A stretch of DNA of 64,000 bases from assembly GCF_036195325.1 (NCBI RefSeq), contig NZ_CP108101.1:372001-436000 (forward strand), given 5' to 3'. Positions 1 to 13,545 of the stretch are shown piece after piece (position 1 is the stretch's first letter; every line of letters starts with the position of its first letter). Below the pieces are notes generated by a model. The model was not told the DNA's origin. It saw only the letters and a list, made by a program, of their open reading frames with translations, and made no database searches. A program made the position numbers and the translations under genes. The DNA comes from Streptomyces sp. NBC_00234 (GTDB lineage Bacteria > Actinomycetota > Actinomycetes > Streptomycetales > Streptomycetaceae).

Positions 1-365
1 GCGGAGAGGGCGAGCACGGCGAGGATCGCGAGGAGGACGCTCCCGTTCTCCATGGTCTCGGCGGCGACGAGCGTGCCCAGGCTGATGAGGTAGGCGACGG
101 AGAGGTCGAGCGAACCGCTGAGGATCACCACGGACTGGCCGACGGCGACGAGGCCGAGGGCCACGCAGTTCTGGAGGATCGCGACGACGTTGGTGACGGT
201 GAGGAAGTCGCCGCCGCGCGCGGCGACGACGATCCAGCCGAGGACGGTGACGGCGAGTGCGGCCAGCCAGACTTCGGTGACCGGGCCGGTGAGGCGCAGC
301 CCGGTGGCCGCCTTCGCGGGGGTGCGGGACGCAGGGGGTTTCTCATCGGTGCGGATCGCGGTCAT
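1..365 (-). CDS. sugar ABC transporter permease, ribose/RbsC type (partial, 3' end beyond the window)
   Basis: Only the N-terminal 121 or so residues are present; the gene runs off the left edge. After a hydrophilic, proline-rich leader of about 25 residues come hydrophobic segments and the signature (S)GSLDLSV, typical of BPD_transp_2 permeases of the ribose/xylose/galactose class, which form the membrane channel of sugar importers. Its ATG overlaps the TGA of the upstream ATPase gene by four bases (ATGA), so the two are translationally coupled in one operon, with the binding protein presumably outside the window. The sugar cannot be told from this fragment. Confidence 0.88.
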   Translation of the reverse strand, partial: MTAIRTDEKPPASRTPAKAATGLRLTGPVTEVWLAALAVTVLGWIVVAARGGDFLTVTNVVAILQNCVALGLVAVGQSVVILSGSLDLSVAYLISLGTLVAAETMENGSVLLAILAVLALS

Positions 366-1849
366 GCGGCGCCCTCCTGTGCACGGCCGCCGCCGGTCGC
401 GACGCGCATGATGGCCTCCTCGGAGGCCCCGGCGGGCAGTTCGCCCGCGAGACGGCCTTCGCTCATGACGAGGACGCGGTCGCTCATGCCGATCAGTTCC
501 GGCAGCTCGGACGAGATGATCAGGACGGCCAGGCCCTCGGCGGCCAGTTCCCGTACGAGGGTGTGGATGGCCGCCTTGGCGCCGACGTCGACTCCCCTGG
601 TCGGTTCGTCGAACAGCAGCACTTCGGGGCGGGCGGCGAGCCACTTGGCGATGACGACCTTCTGCTGGTTGCCGCCGGAGAGGTACTGCGTCTGCTGGTC
701 CTCGCCACTGGCGTGGAGGCGTACGCGCTCCAGCAGTGCGCTCACCTCCTGTCCGGCGGGTGGGCCGCCACGTGCGGGAACGGCCCGGGTGACGAGGAGG
801 GCGTTGTCGCGCACGGACTGGCGAAGGGCGAGCCCTTCCGTCTTGCGGTCCTCGGTGACCAGGGCGATCCCGGCCCGGATGGCCTCACGGGGCCGGGTGG
901 GCCGCAGGCGTCCTCCGCCGACGGTCATCTCACCGGTGGTGAAGGGGTCGGCGCCGAAGAGGGCCCGGGCGAGGGAGGTGCGGCCGGAGCCCTGGAGGCC
1001 GGCGACGCCGACGACCTCACCCGCCCGGAGCGTCAGATCGATGCCGGAGAGGCGGGCGTTGGCTCCGCCGGTGACGGTGAGCTTCGCCGCGCCGATGTCG
1101 GCGGGACGGGCCCGCGGCGGGTAGTAGGCGCCGAGGTCCCGGCCGACCATGGCCCGTACGACCTCGTCGGCATCGGTGTCCCGGGTGGTCAGGGTGGTGA
1201 CGCGACGGCCGTCCTTGAGGACGGTGATGCGCTGGGAGAGGTCGAAGACCTCGGGTAATCGGTGCGAGATGTAGAGGATGCCGAGGCCGCGCTCGGCCAG
1301 TCGGCGTACCAGTGAGGCGAGTTGGGCGACCTCGTGGCCGGCCAGCGGGGCGGTGGGCTCGTCCATGACCAGGACGCGGACGTCGGAGGCGAGGGCCTTG
1401 ACGATCTCCACGGTCTGCCGACGGGCCACGGACAGTTCATGGACGGGGGTACGCGGGGTGATGCCGGTCTCGTCGATCCGGGCCAGGAGTTCGGCGGTCC
1501 GGCGTTCCATGGTGCGCCGGTCGACGAATCCGCGGCGGGTGGGTTCGCGGCCCAGGAAGACGTTCTCGGCGACCGTGCGGTGGGGCAGGAGCGCGAACTC
1601 CTGGTGGATGATGCCGATCCCGGCGGCCTGGGCCTGCGAGGGGTGGCCGAAGGAGTGCTCCACGCCGTCGATCGTGATGGTGCCGGAATCGGGTGCGTGC
1701 TCGCCGGCGAGGATCTTCATCAGCGTCGACTTGCCCGCACCGTTCTCGCCCACCAGGGCATGCACTTCTCCGGCTTCGAGGTCGAGCCCCACGTCGTGGA
1801 GCACACGCACCCCGAGAAAGCTCTTGGACACGCCTTGCATCGTCAGCAT
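362..1849 (-). CDS. sugar ABC transporter ATP-binding protein (two nucleotide-binding domains)
   Basis: A 495-residue ATPase of the RbsA/XylG class that energises uptake of a monosaccharide. The first domain has Walker A GENGAGKST (34-42), a degenerate signature (LSVARRQ, about 139-145) and Walker B VLVMDEPTA (D163, E164). The second has a weak P-loop (GLQGSGRTS), a proper LSGGNQQ signature and FDEPTRGVDVGAK. This asymmetry is normal for the family. Codon 198 (Leu in SHRLPE, bases 1256-1258) is TTA, the rare codon read by bldA tRNA in Streptomyces; I found no other in-frame TTA in the window. The gene is divergent from a ROK regulator and overlaps the permease start by four bases. Expression probably needs both relief from the regulator and bldA. 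Confidence 0.93.
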   Translation of the reverse strand: MLTMQGVSKSFLGVRVLHDVGLDLEAGEVHALVGENGAGKSTLMKILAGEHAPDSGTITIDGVEHSFGHPSQAQAAGIGIIHQEFALLPHRTVAENVFLGREPTRRGFVDRRTMERRTAELLARIDETGITPRTPVHELSVARRQTVEIVKALASDVRVLVMDEPTAPLAGHEVAQLASLVRRLAERGLGILYISHRLPEVFDLSQRITVLKDGRRVTTLTTRDTDADEVVRAMVGRDLGAYYPPRARPADIGAAKLTVTGGANARLSGIDLTLRAGEVVGVAGLQGSGRTSLARALFGADPFTTGEMTVGGGRLRPTRPREAIRAGIALVTEDRKTEGLALRQSVRDNALLVTRAVPARGGPPAGQEVSALLERVRLHASGEDQQTQYLSGGNQQKVVIAKWLAARPEVLLFDEPTRGVDVGAKAAIHTLVRELAAEGLAVLIISSELPELIGMSDRVLVMSEGRLAGELPAGASEEAIMRVATGGGRAQEGAA

Positions 1850-1896
1850 CGAACTGGCTCCTCGGTCAGCGGTCTGCAGAGCAGAGTCGTGACAGA

Positions 1897-1913
1897 CCTT
1901 TGACCTGTCAAGG
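1897..1913. promoter_or_regulatory. candidate operator between the sugar ABC operon and the ROK regulator
   Basis: The 154-base divergent spacer holds an imperfect palindrome, CCTTTGACCTGTCAAGG, centred at 1905. On the minus strand it includes a good -35 box (TTGACA, 1911 to 1906), and a weak -10 (GACTCT) follows after 17 bases. A repressor bound here would block RNA polymerase. The adjacent ROK protein is the obvious candidate ligand, which is inference. Confidence 0.4.
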
Positions 1914-2003
1914 AGTCAAGCACGTTTGATTAAAGGCGAGTTGGACCGGACTTATGTCGACGATCGAACAGAGCATGCCTTGTGAGCAGCGGAAGTCGTC
2001 CCT

Positions 2004-3224
2004 ATGGTGACTGCCATGCCTTCGTCGTCGGATCGACATTCCTCCGCCGCTTCCCACTCGCCGGGCGAGGTGCTCGCGCTGATCAGTTCGGGGTCGGCCG
2101 CGACCCGTTCGGACATCGCGAGGATCACCGGCCTGGCGCGTTCGACCGTGTCCCAGCGCGTCGACGCGCTCATCGCCCACGGCTTCGTCGACGAGGACGC
2201 GGACGGTGGCTCGACGGGGGGACGGCCGCCCCGGCGGCTGGCCCTGAGAACCGCGGAACACGCGGTCGCGGGGGTCGACCTGGGGGCCTCGCACTGCCGG
2301 GTCGCCCTGATGGACATCGGTGGCACGATGCTGGCCGCGCAGGAGGATCCGCTGTCGATCGGCGACGGTCCGGCGTCCGTGCTGCGCCATGTGGAGCGGA
2401 CGCTGCACCAGCTGCTGAAGACGTCGGGACGGGCGCCGGGCACCCTGCGGTCGATCGGGGTCGGGGTGCCGGGGCCGGTGGAGTTCTCCACGGGCCGTCC
2501 GGTCGATCCGCCGATCATGCCGGGCTGGCACCAGTACCCGATCCCGGAGTTCTTCGCCGCCCGGTTCGGGGTGCGTGCGCTCGTCGACAACGACGTGAAC
2601 GTGATGGCGCTGGCCGAGCAGCGCCGGGCCTTCCCCGACTGCCGCTATCTGCTGTACATCAAGGTCGGGACGGGCATCGGCTGCGGGATCGTCGCGGACG
2701 GCCGGCTGCACCGGGGCGCGCAGGGCTGCGCGGGCGATATCGGCCATATCCGGGTCGCCGAGCTGGACGAACCGTGCCGGTGCGGGAACTCGGGCTGCCT
2801 GGAGGCCGTGGCGGGCGGCGCCTCACTGGCGGCGAAGCTGTCGGGGCTGGGGCTGGAGGCGACCTCGGGCAGCGATGTGGTGCGGCTGGTGAAGTCCGGC
2901 AACCGCGACGCGGTACGGATGGTGCGCGAGGCCGGGCGGGCGGTCGGTGAGGTCCTCGCGGGACTGGTGAACTTCTTCAACCCGGACACGGTGGTCGTGG
3001 GGGGCGCGCTGGCCGCCGTCCACGACCAACTGCTGGCAGGGGTACGGGAAGCGGTGTACCGCAGGTCGCATCCGCTGGCCACGCATGTCCTGCGGATCGA
3101 GCCGAGCCGGACGGGCGAGAACGCGGCGGCGGTCGGGGCGGGAATTCTGGCCATCGAGCACGCGCTGTCGCCCGCGCAGGTGGACCGGGAGCTCACGGGC
3201 ATGCGGGCGCAGGGGGCGCCGTAG
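2004..3224 (+). CDS. ROK family transcriptional regulator (sugar-responsive)
   Basis: A 406-residue protein with an N-terminal winged helix-turn-helix (about 20-75, ITGLARSTVSQRVDALIAHG) followed by a ROK sugar-kinase-like domain. Visible motifs are VDLGASH, the sugar-site segment VDNDVNV, GTGIGCGI, and the zinc motif H...CRCGNSGCLE. NagC/XylR-type ROK proteins are usually repressors released by a sugar. Because it lies head to head with the sugar ABC genes with a palindrome between them, it most likely controls that operon. The first ATG is used; a second ATG four codons later is equally possible and no strong ribosome site separates them. Confidence 0.9.
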   Translation: MVTAMPSSSDRHSSAASHSPGEVLALISSGSAATRSDIARITGLARSTVSQRVDALIAHGFVDEDADGGSTGGRPPRRLALRTAEHAVAGVDLGASHCRVALMDIGGTMLAAQEDPLSIGDGPASVLRHVERTLHQLLKTSGRAPGTLRSIGVGVPGPVEFSTGRPVDPPIMPGWHQYPIPEFFAARFGVRALVDNDVNVMALAEQRRAFPDCRYLLYIKVGTGIGCGIVADGRLHRGAQGCAGDIGHIRVAELDEPCRCGNSGCLEAVAGGASLAAKLSGLGLEATSGSDVVRLVKSGNRDAVRMVREAGRAVGEVLAGLVNFFNPDTVVVGGALAAVHDQLLAGVREAVYRRSHPLATHVLRIEPSRTGENAAAVGAGILAIEHALSPAQVDRELTGMRAQGAP

Positions 3225-3272
3225 GCACCCCCCGCGCCGGGGCCGGACGCGCCCCGCATACCCGCCTCGTCG

Positions 3273-4604
3273 TCAGCGGGCCCGGACCACGTCCACGTCC
3301 GAGGTCTTCACGAAGCCGATGCGGTGGCCGATCTGCACCGTCACGTACGTCTCCCTGCCGCTGAAGTACGTGTGGTCGTACGGCAGCGAGGAGTCGATCG
3401 TCGGCGCGTAGTAGTAGCCGGTGGGTGCCTCGCCGCCGCCCGGGAACGCCTGCCCCGGCTTGATGGTGTACGGGAGTGCCGTGCCGACCCGCTGGCCGGT
3501 GAAGTCGGCCGGGTAGTCGGCCTTGTCCGGGTAGGCCACCCCGTACACCGGCACCTCGGTCTTTCCGGGCTTCGGCTTCACGACGTACCCGGAGGTCGGC
3601 GTGGTGACCCCGGCCCGGTCAGGGGTGCGGAACCATGCCTTCTGGCCGTACCACCAGATCGCCGTCCAGCCCTCGGCACGGTCGGCGACCACGGCCCGCT
3701 GAGTGGCGTTGATCTTGCTTCCCCAGTCGGCCGCGCAGTTGGTGCCGGGAGAGCCGTCGGGGTGCAGTCCGGGGTCGGAGAACAGCGGTGAGGCGGCGTC
3801 CGGCGCGGTGTGGAGCGGGACCGCGCTGCTGCCCTGGAGGGGCAGGTCGACGCCCTTCTCGCAGTCGCGGAACGCCTGCTTGTTGCTCTTGAAGTCCGCG
3901 CTGACGGTGACCAGTTCGCTCCGGGGCGACGCGGTCGGCACGGTCGGCCTGCCCAGGAGGGCCATGAAGCGGTTCCAGTCCCAGTACGGGCCCGGATCCC
4001 AGTGCATGTTCTTCGTGCCCGCCGTGCTCGTCGGCGGCACTCCGTCGTGGCCGATGATGTGCTCGCGGTCGAGCGGGATGTCGTACTGGGCAGCGAGGTG
4101 GCGCACGAGTTTCGCCGTCGACCGGTACATCTCGGGGGTGTACCACTTGGCGCCCTCGGCGGCGACGCCCTCCTGCTCGATGCCGATCGAGTGGGTGTTG
4201 AGGTACCAGTTGCCCGCCTGCCAGGCGACGTCCTTGTTCTTCACCATCTGCGTGACATGACCGTCGGCGGAGCGTACGACGTAGTGGGCCGAGGTCTGGT
4301 TGAGCGGGTTCTGGAAGATCCGGAGCGTCGTGTCGAAGTCCACCTCGGTGTCGTGCAGCACGATGAACTTGATCTTGTTGCTCTTCGCCCGGTCCGCCGT
4401 GTCGTAGTTCCCGTACGTCTCCTTGTCGGCCGGGTCACCCGTCTGCCGGTAGGCCGCGGGCACCCAGTCGCAGCCGAGGTCGCGCGGACACTCCGGCCGC
4501 ACCTCCTCCGCTCCGGCCTGGGCCACCGGGGCCAGCAGGGCGACACCGAGCGCTCCCACCGTGGTCAGCGCGAGAGCGAGTCTGGTCCGTTGCTTGGACG
4601 TCAT
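3273..4604 (-). CDS. secreted N-acetylmuramoyl-L-alanine amidase (amidase_2 domain)
   Basis: A 443-residue exported enzyme expected to cleave the bond between muramic acid and the stem peptide of peptidoglycan. The start at 4604 is chosen because AGAAGG precedes it at good spacing and it begins a classical signal peptide (about 1-31, ending VAQAGA); an in-frame extension upstream has no signal function. The amidase_2 domain spans about 75-215: zinc ligand H84 in VLHDTE, the SIGIEQEG strand, GHDGVP, and H201/D203 in HWDPGPYWDW. The C-terminal half contains SH3-like segments (about 270-440, ending FVKTSDVDVV), probably wall-binding. It is convergent with the ROK gene and divergent from geosmin synthase. 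Confidence 0.9.
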   Translation of the reverse strand: MTSKQRTRLALALTTVGALGVALLAPVAQAGAEEVRPECPRDLGCDWVPAAYRQTGDPADKETYGNYDTADRAKSNKIKFIVLHDTEVDFDTTLRIFQNPLNQTSAHYVVRSADGHVTQMVKNKDVAWQAGNWYLNTHSIGIEQEGVAAEGAKWYTPEMYRSTAKLVRHLAAQYDIPLDREHIIGHDGVPPTSTAGTKNMHWDPGPYWDWNRFMALLGRPTVPTASPRSELVTVSADFKSNKQAFRDCEKGVDLPLQGSSAVPLHTAPDAASPLFSDPGLHPDGSPGTNCAADWGSKINATQRAVVADRAEGWTAIWWYGQKAWFRTPDRAGVTTPTSGYVVKPKPGKTEVPVYGVAYPDKADYPADFTGQRVGTALPYTIKPGQAFPGGGEAPTGYYYAPTIDSSLPYDHTYFSGRETYVTVQIGHRIGFVKTSDVDVVRAR

Positions 4605-9511
<4,907 letters not shown>

Positions 9512-9559
9512 GCGCCCGACGCTAAAAGTCCGATGACTGTCCTGACAAGACGCATGACA

Positions 9560-9586
9560 AAGCCGCCTCTTGGACGGAGGCGGCTT
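9560..9586 (-). terminator. stem-loop terminator after the 9633-10133 gene
   Basis: Perfect 10-base arms AAGCCGCCTC and GAGGCGGCTT enclose a 7-base loop, between two minus-strand genes. Read on the minus strand the stem ends in GGCTTTGT, a weak T run typical of Streptomyces terminators. It should stop transcription before the GH95 gene. Confidence 0.7.
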
Positions 9587-9632
9587 GGGCTTGGACGGAA
9601 GCGAAAAGGGACGGGGCCCCGGCAGGGACGTT

Positions 9633-10133
9633 TCAGCCCTGCTGGAAGAGCTCCGCGGGGAGGGGCTTCAGCAGTGCGTACAGATCGTCGGTGATCGGCC
9701 GGTCCCAGCTGGCGATGGTGACCAGGACGCCGTCGCTGCGGTCGAACTGGACGCAGGAGATACGGCTCTCGGAGAGCTTGACGCGCCTGACGATCAGCAG
9801 GTTGTCGCCCTGCATGACCGGGGAGTCCTCGGTACCGGTCACCTCGACCGGCTCGTCGTTCTCCAGCGCGAGCAGCAGCTGGGCGACCTCGAAGGGGACC
9901 TGGCCCTCTTCGGTCTCGCGGGCGGGCGAGCCCTCGGGCAGATTGCCGATGATCATCGCCGGGCCGCGCCCGCCGAACAGGTCGTACCGCAGAAACACGC
10001 CCTGACAGGTGCCGTCGGGGGCAGGAAGCAGACCGGCGCCGAGGTTACCGGGCCAGTCCCCCGGATCCATGGCCAGGACGTCGAAGTCCGGGCCCGCGGG
10101 TGTGGCGGCGCTACGGCGGCGGAGGAAGGACAT
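9633..10133 (-). CDS. conserved hypothetical protein, 166 residues
   Basis: I do not recognise a named family. The product is acidic, soluble and without a signal peptide or membrane segment. It begins [10 protein letters not shown], then a mixed alpha/beta region ([50 protein letters not shown]) of the sort seen in small actinomycete-only proteins. Good codon use, a clear own terminator and a sensible start support it as a real gene. It is 112 bases downstream of the ACT-domain gene and could be cotranscribed with it. Confidence 0.8.
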   Translation of the reverse strand: MSFLRRRSAATPAGPDFDVLAMDPGDWPGNLGAGLLPAPDGTCQGVFLRYDLFGGRGPAMIIGNLPEGSPARETEEGQVPFEVAQLLLALENDEPVEVTGTEDSPVMQGDNLLIVRRVKLSESRISCVQFDRSDGVLVTIASWDRPITDDLYALLKPLPAELFQQG

Positions 10134-10245
10134 GCGGACATGTTACGTGTCCCGGCTCACGTTGCGGAGCCGGGCCCGGGCGCCGGGCGGCCGTGACCGG
10201 CGCTTTCGGGTGACGGCGGGCGGGACGGGCCGCACCTCGCACCGG

Positions 10246-10647
10246 TCAGGCGGACTCGGCGGCCAGTCGCTCCAGCACGCCCAGGGCCTCGGCCGCCCGC
10301 CCGTGGGGGACGAACACGTGGTCGTGGTGGTAGCCGGCGACCACGTTGCAGCTCAGACCGGCGTCCGTCAGGGCGAGGGCCACGGCAGCGGTCAGGCCGA
10401 CGGCGTCCAGCGCCGAGTGGACCCGGAGGGTGATCCGGCCGGCCACGTAGTCGTGCGCCAGACCCGCCGCGTCGGCTTCCGCCTCCGGCAGGACCAGGGT
10501 CAGCCCCTCGCGCTCCCGCACCGTGACCACGGGCGAGGTGCCTGCGGGCACCACGCCGTCCGGCACCGTGGTGAACACGTAACGCCCCGGGTCGAGCTCG
10601 GGTCGCATGCTCTTCAGCAGGGTCCGCAGATCGCGCTCGCCAGTCAT
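10246..10647 (-). CDS. ACT-domain protein
   Basis: A 133-residue soluble protein made of two ACT-like halves: the N-terminal half (LDPGRYVFTTVPDGVVPAG) and the C-terminal ACT segment (ITLRVHSALDAVGLTAAVALALTDAG followed by CNVVAGYHHDHVFVP). ACT modules bind small ligands, typically amino acids; single-protein versions like this usually lack an assigned role. It starts 10 bases after the CGNR zinc-finger gene ends, so the two form an operon and may be a sensor/regulator pair (inference). Confidence 0.87.
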   Translation of the reverse strand: MTGERDLRTLLKSMRPELDPGRYVFTTVPDGVVPAGTSPVVTVREREGLTLVLPEAEADAAGLAHDYVAGRITLRVHSALDAVGLTAAVALALTDAGLSCNVVAGYHHDHVFVPHGRAAEALGVLERLAAESA

Positions 10648-10657
10648 GGGCGCCAGG

Positions 10658-11275
10658 CTACGTCTGCGGCACGCGGTGCCGCTCGTGGTGGCGGGCCACC
10701 CGGGCGCGATTGCCGCAGGCCGGTTTGCACCACTCCTGTCGGGGGTGCTCCTTGAGGAAGTAGCGCACGCACCTCGGCGCGTGGCAGGCGCGCAGGGCGC
10801 TCCGGTCCGGCCCGGCGAGGAAGCCGATCGCCGCGCGGGCGAGCGTGGCGACCAGGGCCTCGGGCCCGGTGCCCGCGGCGGTGGCGGGACGGTCCGCGGC
10901 GCTCGGTTCGCCGCCTTCCGGCCACGCCAGGACCGTCACGGTGGGGACGGCCGCGGCGGCGGCGTTGAGCCGTTCCAGTGCCTCGGCGACGGGCAGCAGC
11001 CGCCGGGCGTCGGCAGGGCTCGGTTCTCCGGGGCGCACCGCGTACGCGAAGAGCGCGCGGACGGCCGCGCGCAGGGAGCGGACGGCCGCGAGGCCGGCCT
11101 CGTCGGCCTGCCAGTCGTCACCGGGGATCCCGCCCAGGGCATCGGGGTGCTCCCGCACCCACCGGGCGAGTCCCGCCGTGGTGTCCAGGTCGTCGGCGAC
11201 GCCGCCCTGTCCGTCGTGGCGGATGGTGAGGGCGAGATCGAGGGCGAGCCGGGTGTCGGGACGGGTATCGGGCAT
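10658..11275 (-). CDS. ABATE/CGNR zinc-finger domain transcriptional regulator
   Basis: A 205-residue protein with an N-terminal ABATE-type domain (LALDLALTIRHDG..., about 10-150) and a C-terminal CGNR zinc finger: cysteines in RACHAPRCVRYF and in EWCKPACGNRARVARHHERHR. This architecture is common in Streptomyces and is thought to be a stress- or ligand-sensing DNA-binding protein, though targets are mostly unknown. It is first in an operon with the ACT-domain gene. A 7-base inverted repeat lies immediately upstream and could be an autoregulatory site. Confidence 0.88.
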   Translation of the reverse strand: MPDTRPDTRLALDLALTIRHDGQGGVADDLDTTAGLARWVREHPDALGGIPGDDWQADEAGLAAVRSLRAAVRALFAYAVRPGEPSPADARRLLPVAEALERLNAAAAAVPTVTVLAWPEGGEPSAADRPATAAGTGPEALVATLARAAIGFLAGPDRSALRACHAPRCVRYFLKEHPRQEWCKPACGNRARVARHHERHRVPQT

Positions 11276-11278
11276 GCC

Positions 11279-11309
11279 TCTAACGATAGCGTCGACCCCA
11301 ACCGTTAGA
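11279..11309. promoter_or_regulatory. inverted repeat in front of the CGNR regulator gene
   Basis: TCTAACG (11279-11285) and CGTTAGA (11303-11309) form perfect 7-base arms with a 17-base spacer, starting four bases upstream of the ATG. The position fits an autoregulatory operator or a leader hairpin. This is sequence symmetry only. Confidence 0.35.
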
Positions 11310-11333
11310 AGCTGCCGCCCGGGCGGGCGCCGC

Positions 11334-12500
11334 TCAGCTCTCCGGGGGCTGCGAGCCGACGAGCCACATCGCGAAGAACTGCGCCCCTCCGCCGTACGCG
11401 TGACCGAGTGCCTTCCGCGCCCCGTCCACCTGGTGCTCGCCCGCCAGGCCGCGCACCTGAAGGGCGGCCTCCGCGAAGCGGATCATGCCGGAGGCTCCGA
11501 TCGGGTTGGTGGAGAGGACCCCGCCGGAAGGGTTGACCGGCAGGTCGCCGTCGAGCTCGGTGACCCCGGACTCGGTGAGTTTCCAGCCCTCGCCCTCGGC
11601 CGCGAAGCCGAGGTTCTCCAGCCACATCGGCTCGTACCAGGAGAACGGGACGTACATCTCGACGGCGTCGATCTCACGGCGCGGGTCGGTGATGCCCGCC
11701 TGCCGGTAGACGTCGGCCGCACAGTCGCGGCCGGCCTGCGGCGAGACGAAGTCCTTTCCGGCGAACAGGGTCGGTTCGCTGCGCATCGCTCCGCCGTGCA
11801 CCCAGGCGGGGGGCCGGGGCGACCGGGCCGCGCCGGTCCGGTCGGTGAGGATCATGGCGCAGGCGCCGTCGGACGAGGGGCACGTCTCGGAGTAGCGGAT
11901 CGGGTCCCAGAGCATGGGTGCGGCCTGGACCTTCGCCAGGGTGATGTCCGGATCACGGATGTGCGCGTACGGGTTGAGCAGCGCGTTGCGCCGGTCCTTG
12001 TACGCGACGAGGGAGCCGACCGTGTCGGGCGCCCCGGTCCTGCGCATGTACGCGCGGACGTGCGGTGCGAAGAAGCCGCCCGCGCCGGCCAGCAGCGGCT
12101 GCTGGAAGGGGACGGGCAGCGAGAGGCCCCACATGGCGTTCGATTCGGACTGTTTCTCGAAGGCGAGGGTGAGGACGGTGCGGTGGACACGGGCGGCGAC
12201 GAGGTTGGCCGCGACGAGCGCCGTCGAGCCGCCGACCGATCCCGCGGTGTGGACGCGGAGCATGGGTTTGCCGACGGCGCCGAGGGCGTCGGCGAGGTAG
12301 AGCTCCGGCATCATGACGCCCTCGAAGAAGTCGGGGGCCTTGCCGATGACCACGGCGTCGATGTCCGCCCAGCCCAGCCCCGCGTCCTCCAGCGCGCGCA
12401 CGGCGGCCTCGCGGACCAGTCCGGCGATGGAGACGTCGTGCCGGGCGGAGACGTGCTTGGTCTGGCCGATGCCGACGACGGCTACGGGTTCCTCAGACAT
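11334..12500 (-). CDS. thiolase-superfamily protein without the catalytic cysteine (Ltp2-like, probable acyl-CoA retro-aldolase)
   Basis: A 388-residue SCP-x/lipid-transfer-type thiolase homologue. The segment aligning with the family's CSTGSTAL nucleophile loop reads SVGGSTAL, so the cysteine is Ser88. The usual GHP histidine is replaced in LSTNPIGASG (about 329-338), and the C-terminal cysteine motif is AYGGG with Tyr369. Such a swap to tyrosine is known for Ltp2, the steroid side-chain aldolase that works with a DUF35 partner. With a DUF35 gene two positions upstream, aldol cleavage of a beta-hydroxyacyl-CoA is more likely than thiolysis. The start overlaps the preceding gene's end by 8 bases, showing coupling. 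Confidence 0.88.
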   Translation of the reverse strand: MSEEPVAVVGIGQTKHVSARHDVSIAGLVREAAVRALEDAGLGWADIDAVVIGKAPDFFEGVMMPELYLADALGAVGKPMLRVHTAGSVGGSTALVAANLVAARVHRTVLTLAFEKQSESNAMWGLSLPVPFQQPLLAGAGGFFAPHVRAYMRRTGAPDTVGSLVAYKDRRNALLNPYAHIRDPDITLAKVQAAPMLWDPIRYSETCPSSDGACAMILTDRTGAARSPRPPAWVHGGAMRSEPTLFAGKDFVSPQAGRDCAADVYRQAGITDPRREIDAVEMYVPFSWYEPMWLENLGFAAEGEGWKLTESGVTELDGDLPVNPSGGVLSTNPIGASGMIRFAEAALQVRGLAGEHQVDGARKALGHAYGGGAQFFAMWLVGSQPPES

Positions 12501-13545
12501 GGGCGCTCTCCCCTTCCAGTACGGCGACCAGGTTCTGCTGCAGGCAGGGGCCCGAGGTCGCGTGGGCGAGGGCCCGGTCGGACTCGCCGCGGTGGATGCG
12601 TGCGGCGGCCTCGCCGAGCCGGATGAGGCCGGTGGCCATGACGGGGTTGGCGGCGAGCGCGCCGCCGGAGGGATTCACGACGACGTCGTCGCCCAGTCCG
12701 AGCGCCCTGCGCAGCACGACTTCCTGGGAGGTGAAGGGGGCGTGCAACTCCGCTGTGTCCACGGGCCGTTCGAAGGCTCCGGCGCGTTCGGCCGCGAGCC
12801 GTGCGGACGGTGAGTCGGTCAGGTCGCGGACGCCCAGGGAGTGGGCCTCGATGCGGTGGTCGATCCCGCGGATCCAGGCGGGCCGGGAGCACAGGGCACG
12901 GGCGGTGTCCCCCGCGGCGAGGATCACGGCGGCGGCGCCGTCGCCGATGGGCGGGCAGTCCCCGGTACGCAGGGGTTGTACGAGGTAGTCGCCGGCCGGG
13001 ACCGTGCCGGTGAGCTGGGCGTGCGGGTTGGCCGTCGCGGCGGTGCGGCTGCGGGCGGCGATCCCGGCCAGCTCCGGTTCGCCGGTGACTCCCTTGTCGA
13101 TGAGCGCCTGTGCCTGGAGGGCGGCGAGCGCGACGGAGTCGGGCCAGAGCGGGGCGACGTAGTACGGGTCGAGCTGGCGGGTGAGGACGTCGCGGACCTC
13201 CCCGGGCGAGGACTTGCCGTAGGCGTACACGAGCGCGGTGTCCGCCGCGCCCGTGCGGATCTTCACCCATGCCTCGTAGAGGGCCCAGGCACCGTCCATC
13301 TCGACGTGCGACTCGGAGATCGGCGGGTGGGCGCCGACGCCGTCGAGGGCCATCGTGAAGGAGAACGCGCGGCCGGCGAGGTAGTCGGTGGAACCGGAGC
13401 AGGTGAAGCCGATGCTGCTCGCCTTCAGCCCGGTCGCGTCGAGGACCTGATGCAGGACGGGCATCAGCATCTCGACCTCGGAGAGTTCGTCGGTGCGCCG
13501 CCGGTGGTCGGTCTGCGCGAAGGCGACGATCGCCACGTCTCGCAT
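12493..13545 (-). CDS. second thiolase-superfamily protein without catalytic cysteine (partner subunit)
   Basis: A 350-residue thiolase-fold homologue, more divergent than its neighbour. At the nucleophile position the sequence is SHVEMDGAWALYEAW, placing Glu82 where thiolases have Cys. The GHP motif reads ANPVMATG, and the C-terminal CxGGG motif is ATSGPC. None of the standard catalytic residues survives, so it may be a structural or regulatory partner of the downstream homologue in a hetero-oligomer, or carry a different chemistry. It begins directly after the DUF35 stop codon and overlaps the next gene by 8 bases, consistent with a fixed stoichiometric complex. Confidence 0.87.
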   Translation of the reverse strand: MRDVAIVAFAQTDHRRRTDELSEVEMLMPVLHQVLDATGLKASSIGFTCSGSTDYLAGRAFSFTMALDGVGAHPPISESHVEMDGAWALYEAWVKIRTGAADTALVYAYGKSSPGEVRDVLTRQLDPYYVAPLWPDSVALAALQAQALIDKGVTGEPELAGIAARSRTAATANPHAQLTGTVPAGDYLVQPLRTGDCPPIGDGAAAVILAAGDTARALCSRPAWIRGIDHRIEAHSLGVRDLTDSPSARLAAERAGAFERPVDTAELHAPFTSQEVVLRRALGLGDDVVVNPSGGALAANPVMATGLIRLGEAAARIHRGESDRALAHATSGPCLQQNLVAVLEGESAHV

